A program made the translations under genes and the position numbers. The notes under the pieces were generated by a model. That model did not search any database, was not told the DNA's origin, and saw only the letters and a list, made by a program, of their open reading frames with translations. Below, piece by piece: positions 24,398 through 32,576 of a stretch of 64,000 nucleotides of DNA; position 1 is the first letter of the stretch, and every line of letters starts with the position of its first letter. Origin of the DNA: Kineococcus mangrovi (GTDB taxonomy: Bacteria > Actinomycetota > Actinomycetes > Actinomycetales > Kineococcaceae); contig NZ_JBGGTQ010000009.1 of NCBI RefSeq assembly GCF_041320705.1, positions 153,953 through 217,952 on the forward strand, read 5' to 3'.

Positions 24398-25348
24398 GTG
24401 AACCGACCGACCACCCGCCCGTCCGCCCGCCCGCTGGTCATCGCGCACCGGGGGAGTTCGGCGAGCGCCCCGGAGAACACGCTCGCCGCCTTCGAGGCGG
24501 CGCTGCGCGCCGGGGCCGACCTGCTCGAGCTCGACGTGCGGCTCGACGGGGACGGGGTCCCCGTCGTCCTGCACGACGAGACCCTCGACCGGACCACCGA
24601 CCGCTGCGGGGCCGTCGCGGAACTGCCCGGTCCCGTGGTGCGGGCGGCCGACGCCGGGTCGTGGTTCTCGCCGGCCTTCGCCGGGCAGCGGGTCCCGACG
24701 CTGCAGCAGGTCGTCGACCTCGTGGCGCTGCACGGGACCGGTGGCCTCCTCGTGGAGTTCAAGGGGGCCTGGACCCCCGCGGCGGTGGCGGGGGCGGTGG
24801 CCACGCTGCGGACGGCCGGGGTGGCCGGCCGCAGCGTCGTGCAGAGCTTCGAGGTCGAGACGGTGCGGACCCTGCGGGACGTCGCCCCCGACGTCCGACG
24901 GGCTCTGCTCGTCCTGCACCCCGGGGCCCGCGCCGCGGCGCAGGACGTGGCGGCGTCGTTCGGCGACCTCGCGCACGACCCGTTCACGGCGTTGTCGACG
25001 CCGGCCGGGCAGACGCTCGCCGCGGCGCAGGAGGTGGTCGCCGAGCTCGGGGTCGTCGCGGTCAACCCCCACGTGGCCGGTCTCGTGGCCAGCCCCCACG
25101 TCGTGGCCGAGTACCACGCGGCGGGTGTGGCGACGTACCCGTGGACGGTGGACGAACCCCGGCTGTGGGTGGACCTGCTGCGGCACCGGGTCGACGGGAT
25201 CATCACCGACGACCCGGGCCGGTTGCGCGGTTTCCTCCAGGCGCGCGAGGTCCGCTCCTCGCAGGACGAGGCCCTCGAGGAGCGTGCGGAGCTGACCCTC
25301 GCCGCGACGCGGCAGGGCGCGCCGGCCGCCCGGCTCACCCCCGCGTGA
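24398..25348 (+). CDS. ugpQ: Glycerophosphodiester phosphodiesterase
   Basis: 316-aa cytoplasmic GDPD-domain enzyme that splits glycerophosphodiesters into glycerol-3-phosphate and an alcohol. The N-terminal active site is clear: HRGSSASAPENTLAAFEAAL (His and Glu-Asn), LELDVRLDGDGVPVVLHDETLDRTT (Glu, Asp metal ligands, second His). GTG start with a GGGGAGA site. Its place behind the importer gives the ugpAEBQ-like order. The C-terminal 40 residues beyond the GDPD fold are charged and variable. Confidence 0.92.
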   Translation: MNRPTTRPSARPLVIAHRGSSASAPENTLAAFEAALRAGADLLELDVRLDGDGVPVVLHDETLDRTTDRCGAVAELPGPVVRAADAGSWFSPAFAGQRVPTLQQVVDLVALHGTGGLLVEFKGAWTPAAVAGAVATLRTAGVAGRSVVQSFEVETVRTLRDVAPDVRRALLVLHPGARAAAQDVAASFGDLAHDPFTALSTPAGQTLAAAQEVVAELGVVAVNPHVAGLVASPHVVAEYHAAGVATYPWTVDEPRLWVDLLRHRVDGIITDDPGRLRGFLQAREVRSSQDEALEERAELTLAATRQGAPAARLTPA

Positions 25349-25354
25349 GCCCGT

Positions 25355-25389
25355 CCGGTCCCCCCGCGGAACGCTTCGCGGGGGGCCGG
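25355..25389 (+). terminator. Hairpin terminator of the ugp-type operon
   Basis: Arms CCGGTCCCCCCGCG and CGCGGGGGGCCGG pair over 13 bp with one bulged T and an 8-base loop, 6 bp after the diesterase stop. Confidence 0.75.
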
Positions 25390-25455
25390 TGGGGGAACCG
25401 TGCAGGTCGGTGCGGTCGGGTCCGGCCGTGGCGGGCGGAAGGGACCATCGGTCGC

Positions 25456-26430
25456 GTGAGGTTCCGTCCGTTCCCCGTGCTCGCGGCCCTGCTCGCCGCC
25501 GCCCTCCTCGTCGCCGGTTGTTCCGGGCAGGGCCCCGACGACCGGACCCCGCCGCCCCGGGGCGGGTCGCCGTCGTCCGCGACCCCCACCGCGACCCCCA
25601 CCGCGACGCGGACGCACACCGCTGACGAGCAGCGGTTCAAGACCGTCGACTTCGGTGCCGAGAACGTCCTGGAGACGACGCTGCACGGCGCGGCCTCCGG
25701 CGTGACGATGAAGGTGTGGGTCTGGACACCCCCGCAGTACGACGACCCCGCGTACGCCCACCAGGACTTCCCGGTGCTGTTCCTGTACCCGGGGGGCGAC
25801 GGCGCCACGTACAACAACTGGACCGACCGGTCCTACTCGGCGCAGGAGGTCGTGGACTCCGCCTCGCGCGACGGGTCGGTGCTGCCGTTCGTCTTCGTCA
25901 TGCCGGAGATGCAGGTCTCCAAGAACGTGGACACCGAGTGCACCGACCTCCCGGGCCAGCCGAAGGTCGGCACCTTCCTCGACACCGACGTCCCGGCGAT
26001 GGTGCAGCACGACTTCCGCGTGCTGCCCCCCGGGAAGGGCTGGGGCACGGCCGGTGCGTCGTCCGGTGCCTACTGCGCGGCCGCCATCGCGCTGCGCGAA
26101 CCCGGCGAGTACGGGGCCGTCGTGAGCATCGCCGGGTACTTCGACATGGAGACCGAGCTGCCGCACTGGGACACCGCGACGCTCGCGCAGTACCCGACGG
26201 CGCTGGCGCCGACGTTCGCGGGCACGCTGGCCTGGCTCCTCGTCGCGGGGACCGCCAGTCCCGAGGACGTCGCGCAGGCGAAGCGGTTCTCGGGGCTCGT
26301 GCGTCCCCCGTCGACGGCCCAGGTGTTCCTGCAGGACGGGGGGAAGCACCTCACGACGTCCTTCAAGGCCGCCATGCCCGAGGTGTTCGCCTTCTTCAGC
26401 GAGCACCTCGACGGGCCCCGGCCGCAGTGA
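25456..26430 (+). CDS. Secreted esterase lipoprotein (antigen-85/enterochelin-esterase fold)
   Basis: 324 aa. Signal peptide with lipobox VAGC (Cys22), then a Pro/Thr/Ser linker to about residue 56. The alpha/beta hydrolase domain carries the nucleophile elbow GASSG (Ser202), a His in GGKHLTTS near the C-terminus, and an oxyanion-like YPGGDGATYNNW. The family (PF00756) includes mycolyltransferases and siderophore esterases; the substrate here is unknown. GTG at 25456 is the start that gives a proper signal peptide. It converges with hisS. Confidence 0.85.
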   Translation: MRFRPFPVLAALLAAALLVAGCSGQGPDDRTPPPRGGSPSSATPTATPTATRTHTADEQRFKTVDFGAENVLETTLHGAASGVTMKVWVWTPPQYDDPAYAHQDFPVLFLYPGGDGATYNNWTDRSYSAQEVVDSASRDGSVLPFVFVMPEMQVSKNVDTECTDLPGQPKVGTFLDTDVPAMVQHDFRVLPPGKGWGTAGASSGAYCAAAIALREPGEYGAVVSIAGYFDMETELPHWDTATLAQYPTALAPTFAGTLAWLLVAGTASPEDVAQAKRFSGLVRPPSTAQVFLQDGGKHLTTSFKAAMPEVFAFFSEHLDGPRPQ

Positions 26431-26457
26431 CGGCCAGGACCCGGGAGCCGGTCGTGA

Positions 26458-27723
26458 TCAGCCGGCGGTCAGGGGGGAGGGGTCGGAGAACGTCAGCCGA
26501 CCCTCCTCCACCCGGGCCCGCACGACCTGGGAGTAGCCCTCGGTGACCAAGGCGTCGAACAGCGGCTGCATCCGCTTGGCCTGCCTGACCAGCACGACGC
26601 GGGCGCCACCGGCCTGCAGCTCACGCTGCTTGCGCAGTAGTTCGCCCGCCTCGACGCCGGCGGGGTGCACCAGCGCCACCGCGGGGGCCGCGTCCGCCGG
26701 CAGCGAGACCTCGTCGATGATGCGCTCGAACCCGATCGAGAAACCCGCCGCCGGCACGTCCCGGCCGGTGAACCGGCCGACCATGCCGTCGTAGCGCCCG
26801 CCCCCGGCGATCGAGGAACCCCCGCCCGGCAGGGACATCTCGAAGATCGGGCCGGTGTAGTAGCCCATGCCGCGCACGAGCGTGACGTCGAACTGCACGT
26901 CGAGGTCCGGGGCCGCGATCGCGACGGCCGCCGCGATCTCCTGCAACCGCGTGATCGAGGCGGCGGGGACCGCGTCCGGCAGGGCGCCGTCCCCCAACCG
27001 GGCCACGTCCCGCAGCGGCAGGAGGTCGGTGAGGGCCTTCTCCAGCGCCCCGACGGGTTCCTCGCCGAAACCCTTGGACCGCAGTTCGGCGAGCACGCCG
27101 TCGAGCCCGACCTTGTCGTTCTTGTCCACGGTGATGAGGACGCTGCCGTGGTCGGCCTCGGCGAACCCGCACCCGGTCAGCAGCCCGGTGAGGACGCCGC
27201 GGTCGTTGAGCCGCAGCGTCGTGCCGGTGAGCCCGAGCCGGGTGAGGGCGGTGTGGGTGGCCGTGACGAGTTCGACCTCGGCCAGGCTGCCCGCCTCCCC
27301 GAGGATGTCGATGTCGCACTGGACGAACTGGCGGTAGCGGCCCTTCTGCGGCCGTTCGGCCCGCCACACCGGACCGATCTGCAACGCCTTGAACGGCATC
27401 CGCAGCGCACCGGCGTTGGAGGCGACGTAGCGCGAGAGGGGGACGGTGAGGTCGAAGCGCAGGGCCAGGTCGGCCGCGTCCGCGGGCAGCACGGGTTCGT
27501 CGGCGGCCAGGCCGCGGCGCAGTACCTTGAAGAGCATCTTCTCGTTCTCGCCCCCCTGCCCGGACTCCATCCGCGACAGGTCCTCCAGGGCGGGCGTCTC
27601 GACCTCGTCGAAGCCGAACGAGCGGTAGACCGCGCGGATGACGTGCAGGGCGTGCTCCCGGCGAGCCTTCTCGACCGGCAGGACGTCGCGCATGCCCCGT
27701 GCGGGGACCACCTTGGAAGCCAT
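26458..27723 (-). CDS. hisS: Histidyl-tRNA synthetase
   Basis: 421-aa class II synthetase that charges tRNA-His. Start region VPARGMRDVLP, motif 2 WRAERPQKGRYRQF, histidine-specific blocks LVRGMGYYTG and AGGGRYDGMVGRF, and motif 3 AAGFSIGFERI are all present. The ATG at 27723 gives the normal N-terminus; a frame running 19 codons further is unlikely. The Shine-Dalgarno site is weak. Terminator-like hairpins upstream separate it from the hydantoin-type operon, so it should have its own promoter. Confidence 0.96.
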   Translation of the reverse strand: MASKVVPARGMRDVLPVEKARREHALHVIRAVYRSFGFDEVETPALEDLSRMESGQGGENEKMLFKVLRRGLAADEPVLPADAADLALRFDLTVPLSRYVASNAGALRMPFKALQIGPVWRAERPQKGRYRQFVQCDIDILGEAGSLAEVELVTATHTALTRLGLTGTTLRLNDRGVLTGLLTGCGFAEADHGSVLITVDKNDKVGLDGVLAELRSKGFGEEPVGALEKALTDLLPLRDVARLGDGALPDAVPAASITRLQEIAAAVAIAAPDLDVQFDVTLVRGMGYYTGPIFEMSLPGGGSSIAGGGRYDGMVGRFTGRDVPAAGFSIGFERIIDEVSLPADAAPAVALVHPAGVEAGELLRKQRELQAGGARVVLVRQAKRMQPLFDALVTEGYSQVVRARVEEGRLTFSDPSPLTAG

Positions 27724-27763
27724 GGGGTCATGGTAGAGGGCGTGGAGCAGGCGCCGACGGCGT

Positions 27764-27804
27764 CGGGGACCCGGCACCACGCCGCTCGCGGCGTCGGGTC
27801 CCCG
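27764..27804 (-). terminator. Nested hairpin between the NMT1 operon and hisS
   Basis: Outer arms CGGGGACCCG (27764-27773) and CGGGTCCCCG (27795-27804) enclose a second perfect stem ACGCCGC/GCGGCGT. Read on the minus strand this lies after the binding-protein stop and 41 bp before hisS. It is a second terminator, or a structure in the hisS leader. Confidence 0.6.
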
Positions 27805-27819
27805 TGGGTCGTGCGCGCT

Positions 27820-27849
27820 GCCCGCCCCGGCCCGGTCAGGGGGGCGGGC
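27820..27849 (-). terminator. Hairpin terminator of the hydantoin/pyrimidine operon
   Basis: GCCCGCCCC and GGGGCGGGC (9-bp arms, 12-base loop) begin 5 bp beyond the stop of the last operon gene on the minus strand. Confidence 0.7.
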
Positions 27850-27853
27850 GGGG

Positions 27854-29008
27854 TCAGGCGCCGCCGGGTTCCAGGGTGACGGTCCGGGGGCTGAACCCCG
27901 TCCCCGTCACGTCGACCCCGTCGGCGGACAGCTCGTCGAGGGCGCGCTGGACGTGGTCGTTGGTCCACGCCGCGTCGTCGGGTTCGGTGGTGATGACCGT
28001 CTGACCCTCGGCGTTGCGGGTGTCCCGGGCGATCTGGACCGTCCGCTGCCAGGCCGCCTCGTCGATCAGGCCGGCGCCGCCGGCTGCGGGCCACACGAGC
28101 TTGTTCACCTCGTTGACCTGCCACAGCTGGTGGCTGGCGCCCAGGGTCGACCCCTGCGCCACGACGATGTCGCGCGCCTGCTCGGGGTTGTCCCGCGCGA
28201 AGGCCCAGCCCCTGATCGAACCCTTGAGGAACTTCACCGTCTGCTCCTGGTAGGCCGTGTCGGCGAGCCTGTCCGTGCTGGCCCACACGGCGTCCTGCAG
28301 CATGGCGGTGCCCACCTCGTTCCAGTCCAGCACCGTGAAGTCCCCGGCGGTGTACTGCTCGCCCGTCTCCGGGTTCGTCGCCTCCAGGAGCTGGGCGTAC
28401 TCGTTGTACGTCATGGCCTGCGCGGCGTCGATGTCGCCCTGCAGCAGTCCCAGCATGTCGAACTGCTGCTGCACGAGCACCACGTCCGAGCTCGGGTCGA
28501 GCCCCGCGGCCGTCATCGCGGCGAACAGCTCGTACTCGTTGCCGAACCCCCAGTTGCCCACCTTCTTGCCCCGCAACCCCGCGACGTCGGTGATGCCGGC
28601 GGAGGCGAAGGAGACCTGCAGGGTGCCCGACCGCTGGAACACCTGGGCGACGTTGGTGATGGCGGCACCCTGCTCCCGGGAGGCCAGGGCCTTGGGGACC
28701 CACGCGATGGCGTAGTCGGCCTGGCCCTGGGCCAGGACGGTCTGCGGGACGATGTCGGAGCCGCCTTCGAGGATCTGGACGTCCAGACCCTCCTCGCGGT
28801 AGAAACCCTGGTCCACGGCGGCGAAGTACCCCGCGAACTGACCTTGCGTCACCCACTGCAGCTGCAGCTTCACCGGCGTTCCCCCCGAGCCGCCGGAACC
28901 ACCGGCCCCGCCGGAGGACGTCTCCTGGTCGGCGCTCCCGCAGGCGGCCAGGCCGAGGGTCGCGGCGGCGCCGGCGAGGGCCGCTCGACGGGTGGGGTGG
29001 TGGGTCAT
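27854..29008 (-). CDS. NMT1/THI5-like substrate-binding lipoprotein
   Basis: 384 aa with lipobox LAAC (Cys23) and a Gly/Ser-rich linker. The mature domain is NMT1/THI5-like (KLQLQWVTQGQFAGYFAAVDQGFYREEGLDV), the family that binds thiamine pyrimidine, nitrate, sulfonate or other small heterocycles. ATG at 29008 with GGAGGA upstream, overlapping the permease stop by 4 bp. It is the last gene of the operon encoding hydantoinase and amidohydrolase, so a pyrimidine, hydantoin or related ring compound is the likely ligand. Confidence 0.9.
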   Translation of the reverse strand: MTHHPTRRAALAGAAATLGLAACGSADQETSSGGAGGSGGSGGTPVKLQLQWVTQGQFAGYFAAVDQGFYREEGLDVQILEGGSDIVPQTVLAQGQADYAIAWVPKALASREQGAAITNVAQVFQRSGTLQVSFASAGITDVAGLRGKKVGNWGFGNEYELFAAMTAAGLDPSSDVVLVQQQFDMLGLLQGDIDAAQAMTYNEYAQLLEATNPETGEQYTAGDFTVLDWNEVGTAMLQDAVWASTDRLADTAYQEQTVKFLKGSIRGWAFARDNPEQARDIVVAQGSTLGASHQLWQVNEVNKLVWPAAGGAGLIDEAAWQRTVQIARDTRNAEGQTVITTEPDDAAWTNDHVQRALDELSADGVDVTGTGFSPRTVTLEPGGA

Positions 29009-29775
29009 CGGGTCCTCCGGAGGGTGGGAGACAGGAGACGTTCCAGCAGCAGAGCGGCGAGGTAGAACAACAACCCCAGGGCGACGGCCCCCAGGACGTA
29101 GGACCAGGCCCGCGGGTAGGCGGTGGCGCTGGCGGCGGAGGTGATGCGCGAGCCCAGACCGTCCTGGCGGCCGCCGAAGTACTCGGCGACGACCGCGGCG
29201 ATGACGCTGAGGGACGAGGCCAACCGCAGGCCGGTGAACACGAACGGGACGGCACCGGGGAGGCGGACGTACCGGGTGACGGTCCACCCCGACACGGCCA
29301 GGGACCGCATCAGGTCGGCGTGCACGGGGTCGATGCGCCGCAGACCGCGGGCGGTGTTGACGAACAGGGGGAAGAACACGGCCACGGCGACGACGAGGCG
29401 GCGGGGCACGGGACTGGTCGAACCGAACATCGCGTTGAACACGGGGGCGAGCGCGATGATGGGCATCGCGTTCGCCGCGGCCGACAACGGCGACAGGACC
29501 TCGTCCAGGAGGCGGAACCGGGCCGCCAGGACGGCGGCGAGGACGCCGGCGCAGGAGCCGGCGACCAGCCCCGTCACCGCCGTCGTGCCGGTGGCCACCG
29601 CGGCCTGCGCCACGTCCCCCGCGACCGTGCCCAGGGCGGAGGCGATGGCCGTGGGGGAGGGCAGCACGAACGTCGCGATCCGCCCGGCGACGACGACGAG
29701 CTGCCACAGCAGGAGTGCGCTGACACCGACCAGCACCGGCGGCAGCAGGACCTGCAGCCGGTTCCCCCGGGTCAC
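29005..29775 (-). CDS. NMT1-type ABC importer permease 2
   Basis: 256 aa, about six helices, with an EAA-type loop near HADLMRSLAVSGWTVTRYVRLPGAVP. Related to SsuC/TauC/ThiX permeases. GTG at 29775 overlaps the ATPase stop. With the other permease at 30581-31528 it would form a heterodimeric channel; most relatives use one permease gene. Confidence 0.9.
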   Translation of the reverse strand: MTRGNRLQVLLPPVLVGVSALLLWQLVVVAGRIATFVLPSPTAIASALGTVAGDVAQAAVATGTTAVTGLVAGSCAGVLAAVLAARFRLLDEVLSPLSAAANAMPIIALAPVFNAMFGSTSPVPRRLVVAVAVFFPLFVNTARGLRRIDPVHADLMRSLAVSGWTVTRYVRLPGAVPFVFTGLRLASSLSVIAAVVAEYFGGRQDGLGSRITSAASATAYPRAWSYVLGAVALGLLFYLAALLLERLLSPTLRRTR

Positions 29776-30584
29776 CGGTCCTCCCCGCCCAGGGCCGGGG
29801 TGCGGGCCGTCCCCCCGCGCAACGCCTCCCGGACGTCGGTGATGGCCGCGAAGAAGGCCGGGTCCTCCCGCGTCGCCTCCGCCCGGTCGGGCAGGTCCAC
29901 GTCGACGACGCGGACGACGCGCCCCGGCCGGGCCGACATGACGACGACCTGGGTGGACAGGAACACGGCCTCGGAGATCGAGTGGGTGACGAACACCACC
30001 GTGGTGCCGGTGCGGGCGCGGATGGCCAGGAGTTCGGCCTGCAGGCGTTCCCTGGTCATCTCGTCGAGCGCGCCGAACGGTTCGTCCATGAGCAGCAGCG
30101 GCGGTTCCTCCGCCAGCGACCGGGCGATCGCGACCCGTTGCTGCATCCCGCCGGACAGTTCCGAGGGGCGCATCCGGGCGACGTCGGACAGCCCCACGAG
30201 GCCCAGGAGCTGGCGGGCCCGCTCGGCGCGTTCGCGCCGGCCGACGCCGTGCAGTTCCAGCGGCAGTTCGACGTTGCGCTGGACGGTGCGCCACTCCAGC
30301 AGGCCGGCCTGCTGGAACGCGATGCCGTAGTGGTGGGCCAGCCGGGCCTCGTGGGCGCTGCGCCCGCCGACCTCGACGGACCCGGCGGTCGGCTGGACCA
30401 GGTCGGCGATGCAGCGCAGCAGGGTCGACTTCCCGCAGCCGGACGGGCCGATGAGGGAGACGAACGCCCCGGGGGCGATGTCCAGGTCGATGCCGGACAG
30501 CGCGTGCACGTCGCCGTGGGCGGTGCCGAAGCGCTGGTGCAGCCCCGCGACGCGCACCGCGGGGGCCGGTGGGTGGGTCGTCAT
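29772..30584 (-). CDS. NMT1-type ABC importer ATPase (SsuB/TauB-like)
   Basis: 270 aa. Walker A GPSGCGKST (about 46-54), Q-loop AFQQAGLLEW, signature LSGGMQQRVAIARS, Walker B LLLMDEPFGALD and switch His in VTHSISEA. Cytoplasmic motor for the two flanking permeases. ATG at 30584 with GGGAGG upstream, overlapping the preceding permease stop. Family members energise nitrate, sulfonate, taurine or pyrimidine uptake. Confidence 0.94.
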   Translation of the reverse strand: MTTHPPAPAVRVAGLHQRFGTAHGDVHALSGIDLDIAPGAFVSLIGPSGCGKSTLLRCIADLVQPTAGSVEVGGRSAHEARLAHHYGIAFQQAGLLEWRTVQRNVELPLELHGVGRRERAERARQLLGLVGLSDVARMRPSELSGGMQQRVAIARSLAEEPPLLLMDEPFGALDEMTRERLQAELLAIRARTGTTVVFVTHSISEAVFLSTQVVVMSARPGRVVRVVDVDLPDRAEATREDPAFFAAITDVREALRGGTARTPALGGEDR

Positions 30585-31528
30585 CGCGGACCTCCCGAAC
30601 GGTGGACGAGGACGCCGAGCACGGCGACGAGCGAGGCGACGAGGGCCGAGGCCAGCAGCCCCAGCAGGGCGGCGCCCAGGATCGCCGCGTACAACCGCCC
30701 CGGCGCGGACGTGGCCTGCTGGGCGTACTGCAGGACGAGCCGTCCGATCCCGCCCCGGGTGCCGGTGGAGATCTCGGCCACGATCGCGCCGACGACGGCC
30801 TGCGCGGCGGCCAGCCGCAGGGCGGGGGCCAGGAAGGGCAGGCTGGCGGGGAACCGCAGGCCGAGCAGCGTCTGCCGGCCCGTGGCGGCGAAGCTGCGGA
30901 ACAGCTCCCGGGCGATGCCCGTGGTGGCGTGCAGCCCGCGCAGCATCCCCACCGCCACCGGGCAGAACGCCAGGTAGGCGGACAGGACCACGACGGACAT
31001 CCACGGTTGCCACGACAGCGCCGGGGTGAGCTGCAGACGCCCGCCCCACCCGGCCACGAGGGGGGCGATGGCGATGACGGGCACCGTCTGGCTCAGCACG
31101 ACGTAGGGGAGCAGCCCGCGCTCGACCAGGCGGAACCGCTGCATCAGGACGGCCAGCCCGATGCCCACGACCGACCCGAGCACCCACCCGCCCGCGGCCA
31201 TCAGCAGGGTCCCGCCCGCCGCGGCGAGCACCGCGACCCCGACGGTCCGCGACCCGGGCAGGGACACCTCCGGTCGGCCCAGGGTGCGCAGGACCTCCAC
31301 CACGCCGGGCATGGAGCGCGGGTCGGCGCGCGGGAGCAGGCGCTCGCCGCCGACCTGCACCCCCTGCACCGGGCCGAGCGCCCGGTACAGCTCCCACACC
31401 AGGACCAGCACCGCCACCCCGACCAGGGCCATCGCGCCCCGGCGCAGGGCGGTGGCGAGCCGACCGGCGGGCGCCCCGGGCACGGGCGCGGCCCGTTCGG
31501 CCCGGGCGGTCGCCAGCAGCTCGGTCAC
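30581..31528 (-). CDS. NMT1-type ABC importer permease 1
   Basis: 315 aa, longer than the second permease because of an N-terminal cytoplasmic stretch (about 1-30) and an extra extracytoplasmic segment after TM1 (about 50-95). The EAA-type loop is near TGIARELFRSFAATGRQTLLGLRFPASLP. GTG at 31528 overlaps the flavoprotein stop by 4 bp. The pairing of two unlike permeases in one NMT1-type importer is noted in the findings. Confidence 0.9.
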   Translation of the reverse strand: MTELLATARAERAAPVPGAPAGRLATALRRGAMALVGVAVLVLVWELYRALGPVQGVQVGGERLLPRADPRSMPGVVEVLRTLGRPEVSLPGSRTVGVAVLAAAGGTLLMAAGGWVLGSVVGIGLAVLMQRFRLVERGLLPYVVLSQTVPVIAIAPLVAGWGGRLQLTPALSWQPWMSVVVLSAYLAFCPVAVGMLRGLHATTGIARELFRSFAATGRQTLLGLRFPASLPFLAPALRLAAAQAVVGAIVAEISTGTRGGIGRLVLQYAQQATSAPGRLYAAILGAALLGLLASALVASLVAVLGVLVHRSGGPR

Positions 31529-32565
31529 GACACGGCCGTGGCGCGGCTGGTCATGGCCGGCAGGACGACGTCGCCGTAGGTGCGCAGGGTCTGGTCCTTG
31601 GCGTCGTGCTGCAGGTACAGCGCGAACTGGTCGACCCCGAGGTCGCGCAGCTGCTCCAGCCGGGCGAGGTGGTCCTGGGCGGTGCCGAGCAGGCAGAACC
31701 GGTCGACGATGTCGTCGGGGACGAAGGCCGCGTGGGTGTTGCCGGCGCGGCCGTGCTCGTTGTAGTCGTACCCCCGGCGGTCCTTGACGTAGTCCGTCAG
31801 GGCCTGCGGGACGGCGGAGTCGGACCCGTAGCGTTCGACGATGTCGGCGACGTGGTTGCCGACCATCCCGCCGAACCACCGGCACTGCTCGCGGGCGTGG
31901 GCCTGCTGCTCGCCCGACCCGTCGGTGACGTAGGCCGGCGCCGCGACGCACACCTTCACCGCGGCCGGGTCCCGGCCGGCGCGTTCGGCGGCCTCGCGGA
32001 CGCTGCGGATGGTCCAGGCCGCGATGTCGGGGTCGGCCAGTTGCAGGATGAACCCGTCGGCGACCTCCCCGGTGAGCTGCAACGCCTTGGGGCCGTAGGC
32101 GGCGACCCACACCTCGGTCTGGTGCCGGGGCCCGTGGTCGACCGCCCAGGGCAGCCGGACGGTCTGCCCGCGGTGCTCCACGGGGCGGCCGTTGGCCAGT
32201 TCCCGGATGACGTGCACGGACTCGCGCAGGGTCGCCAGGGTCGTCGGCTTGCCGGACAGCGTGCGGACGGCGGAGTCGCCGCGGCCGATGCCGCAGACGG
32301 TGCGCGGGCCGTACATCTCGTTGAGCGTGGCGCAGGTCGAGGCCGTCACCGACCACTCGCGCGTGACGGGGTTGGTGACCATCGGGCCGACGACGACCTT
32401 GCGGGTGGCCTGCAGGATCGCCGAGTGCACGACGTACGGTTCCTCCCACAGGACGTGGGAGTCGAAGGTCCAGACGTGGGAGAACCCGTAGGTCTCCGCC
32501 ACCCTGGCCAGTTCCACCACGCGCGAGGCCGGGGGAGTGGTCTGCAGGACGACGCCGAAATCCAT
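31525..32565 (-). CDS. Luciferase-like (LLM) flavin/F420-dependent oxidoreductase
   Basis: 346-aa TIM-barrel protein of the bacterial luciferase-like family, of the subgroup near F420-dependent Mer (CGIGRGDSAVRTLSGKPTTLATLRE; WVAAYGPKALQLTGEVADG). It is embedded between hydantoinase and transporter genes, so it probably acts on the same ring compound, for example hydroxylating or reducing a pyrimidine before ring opening (inference). ATG at 32565, 11 bp after the hydantoinase stop. Whether it uses FMN or F420 is not readable with certainty. Confidence 0.88.
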   Translation of the reverse strand: MDFGVVLQTTPPASRVVELARVAETYGFSHVWTFDSHVLWEEPYVVHSAILQATRKVVVGPMVTNPVTREWSVTASTCATLNEMYGPRTVCGIGRGDSAVRTLSGKPTTLATLRESVHVIRELANGRPVEHRGQTVRLPWAVDHGPRHQTEVWVAAYGPKALQLTGEVADGFILQLADPDIAAWTIRSVREAAERAGRDPAAVKVCVAAPAYVTDGSGEQQAHAREQCRWFGGMVGNHVADIVERYGSDSAVPQALTDYVKDRRGYDYNEHGRAGNTHAAFVPDDIVDRFCLLGTAQDHLARLEQLRDLGVDQFALYLQHDAKDQTLRTYGDVVLPAMTSRATAVS

Positions 32566-32576
32566 GGAGAACCCTT

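Noticed and set aside
22981..26406. Minus-strand open frame of over 1100 codons across the ugp-type operon
   Set aside because: It is antisense to four clear genes with intact motifs; long antisense frames are expected at this GC content because stop codons are rare. Its translation is low-complexity Gly/Arg/Asp-rich.
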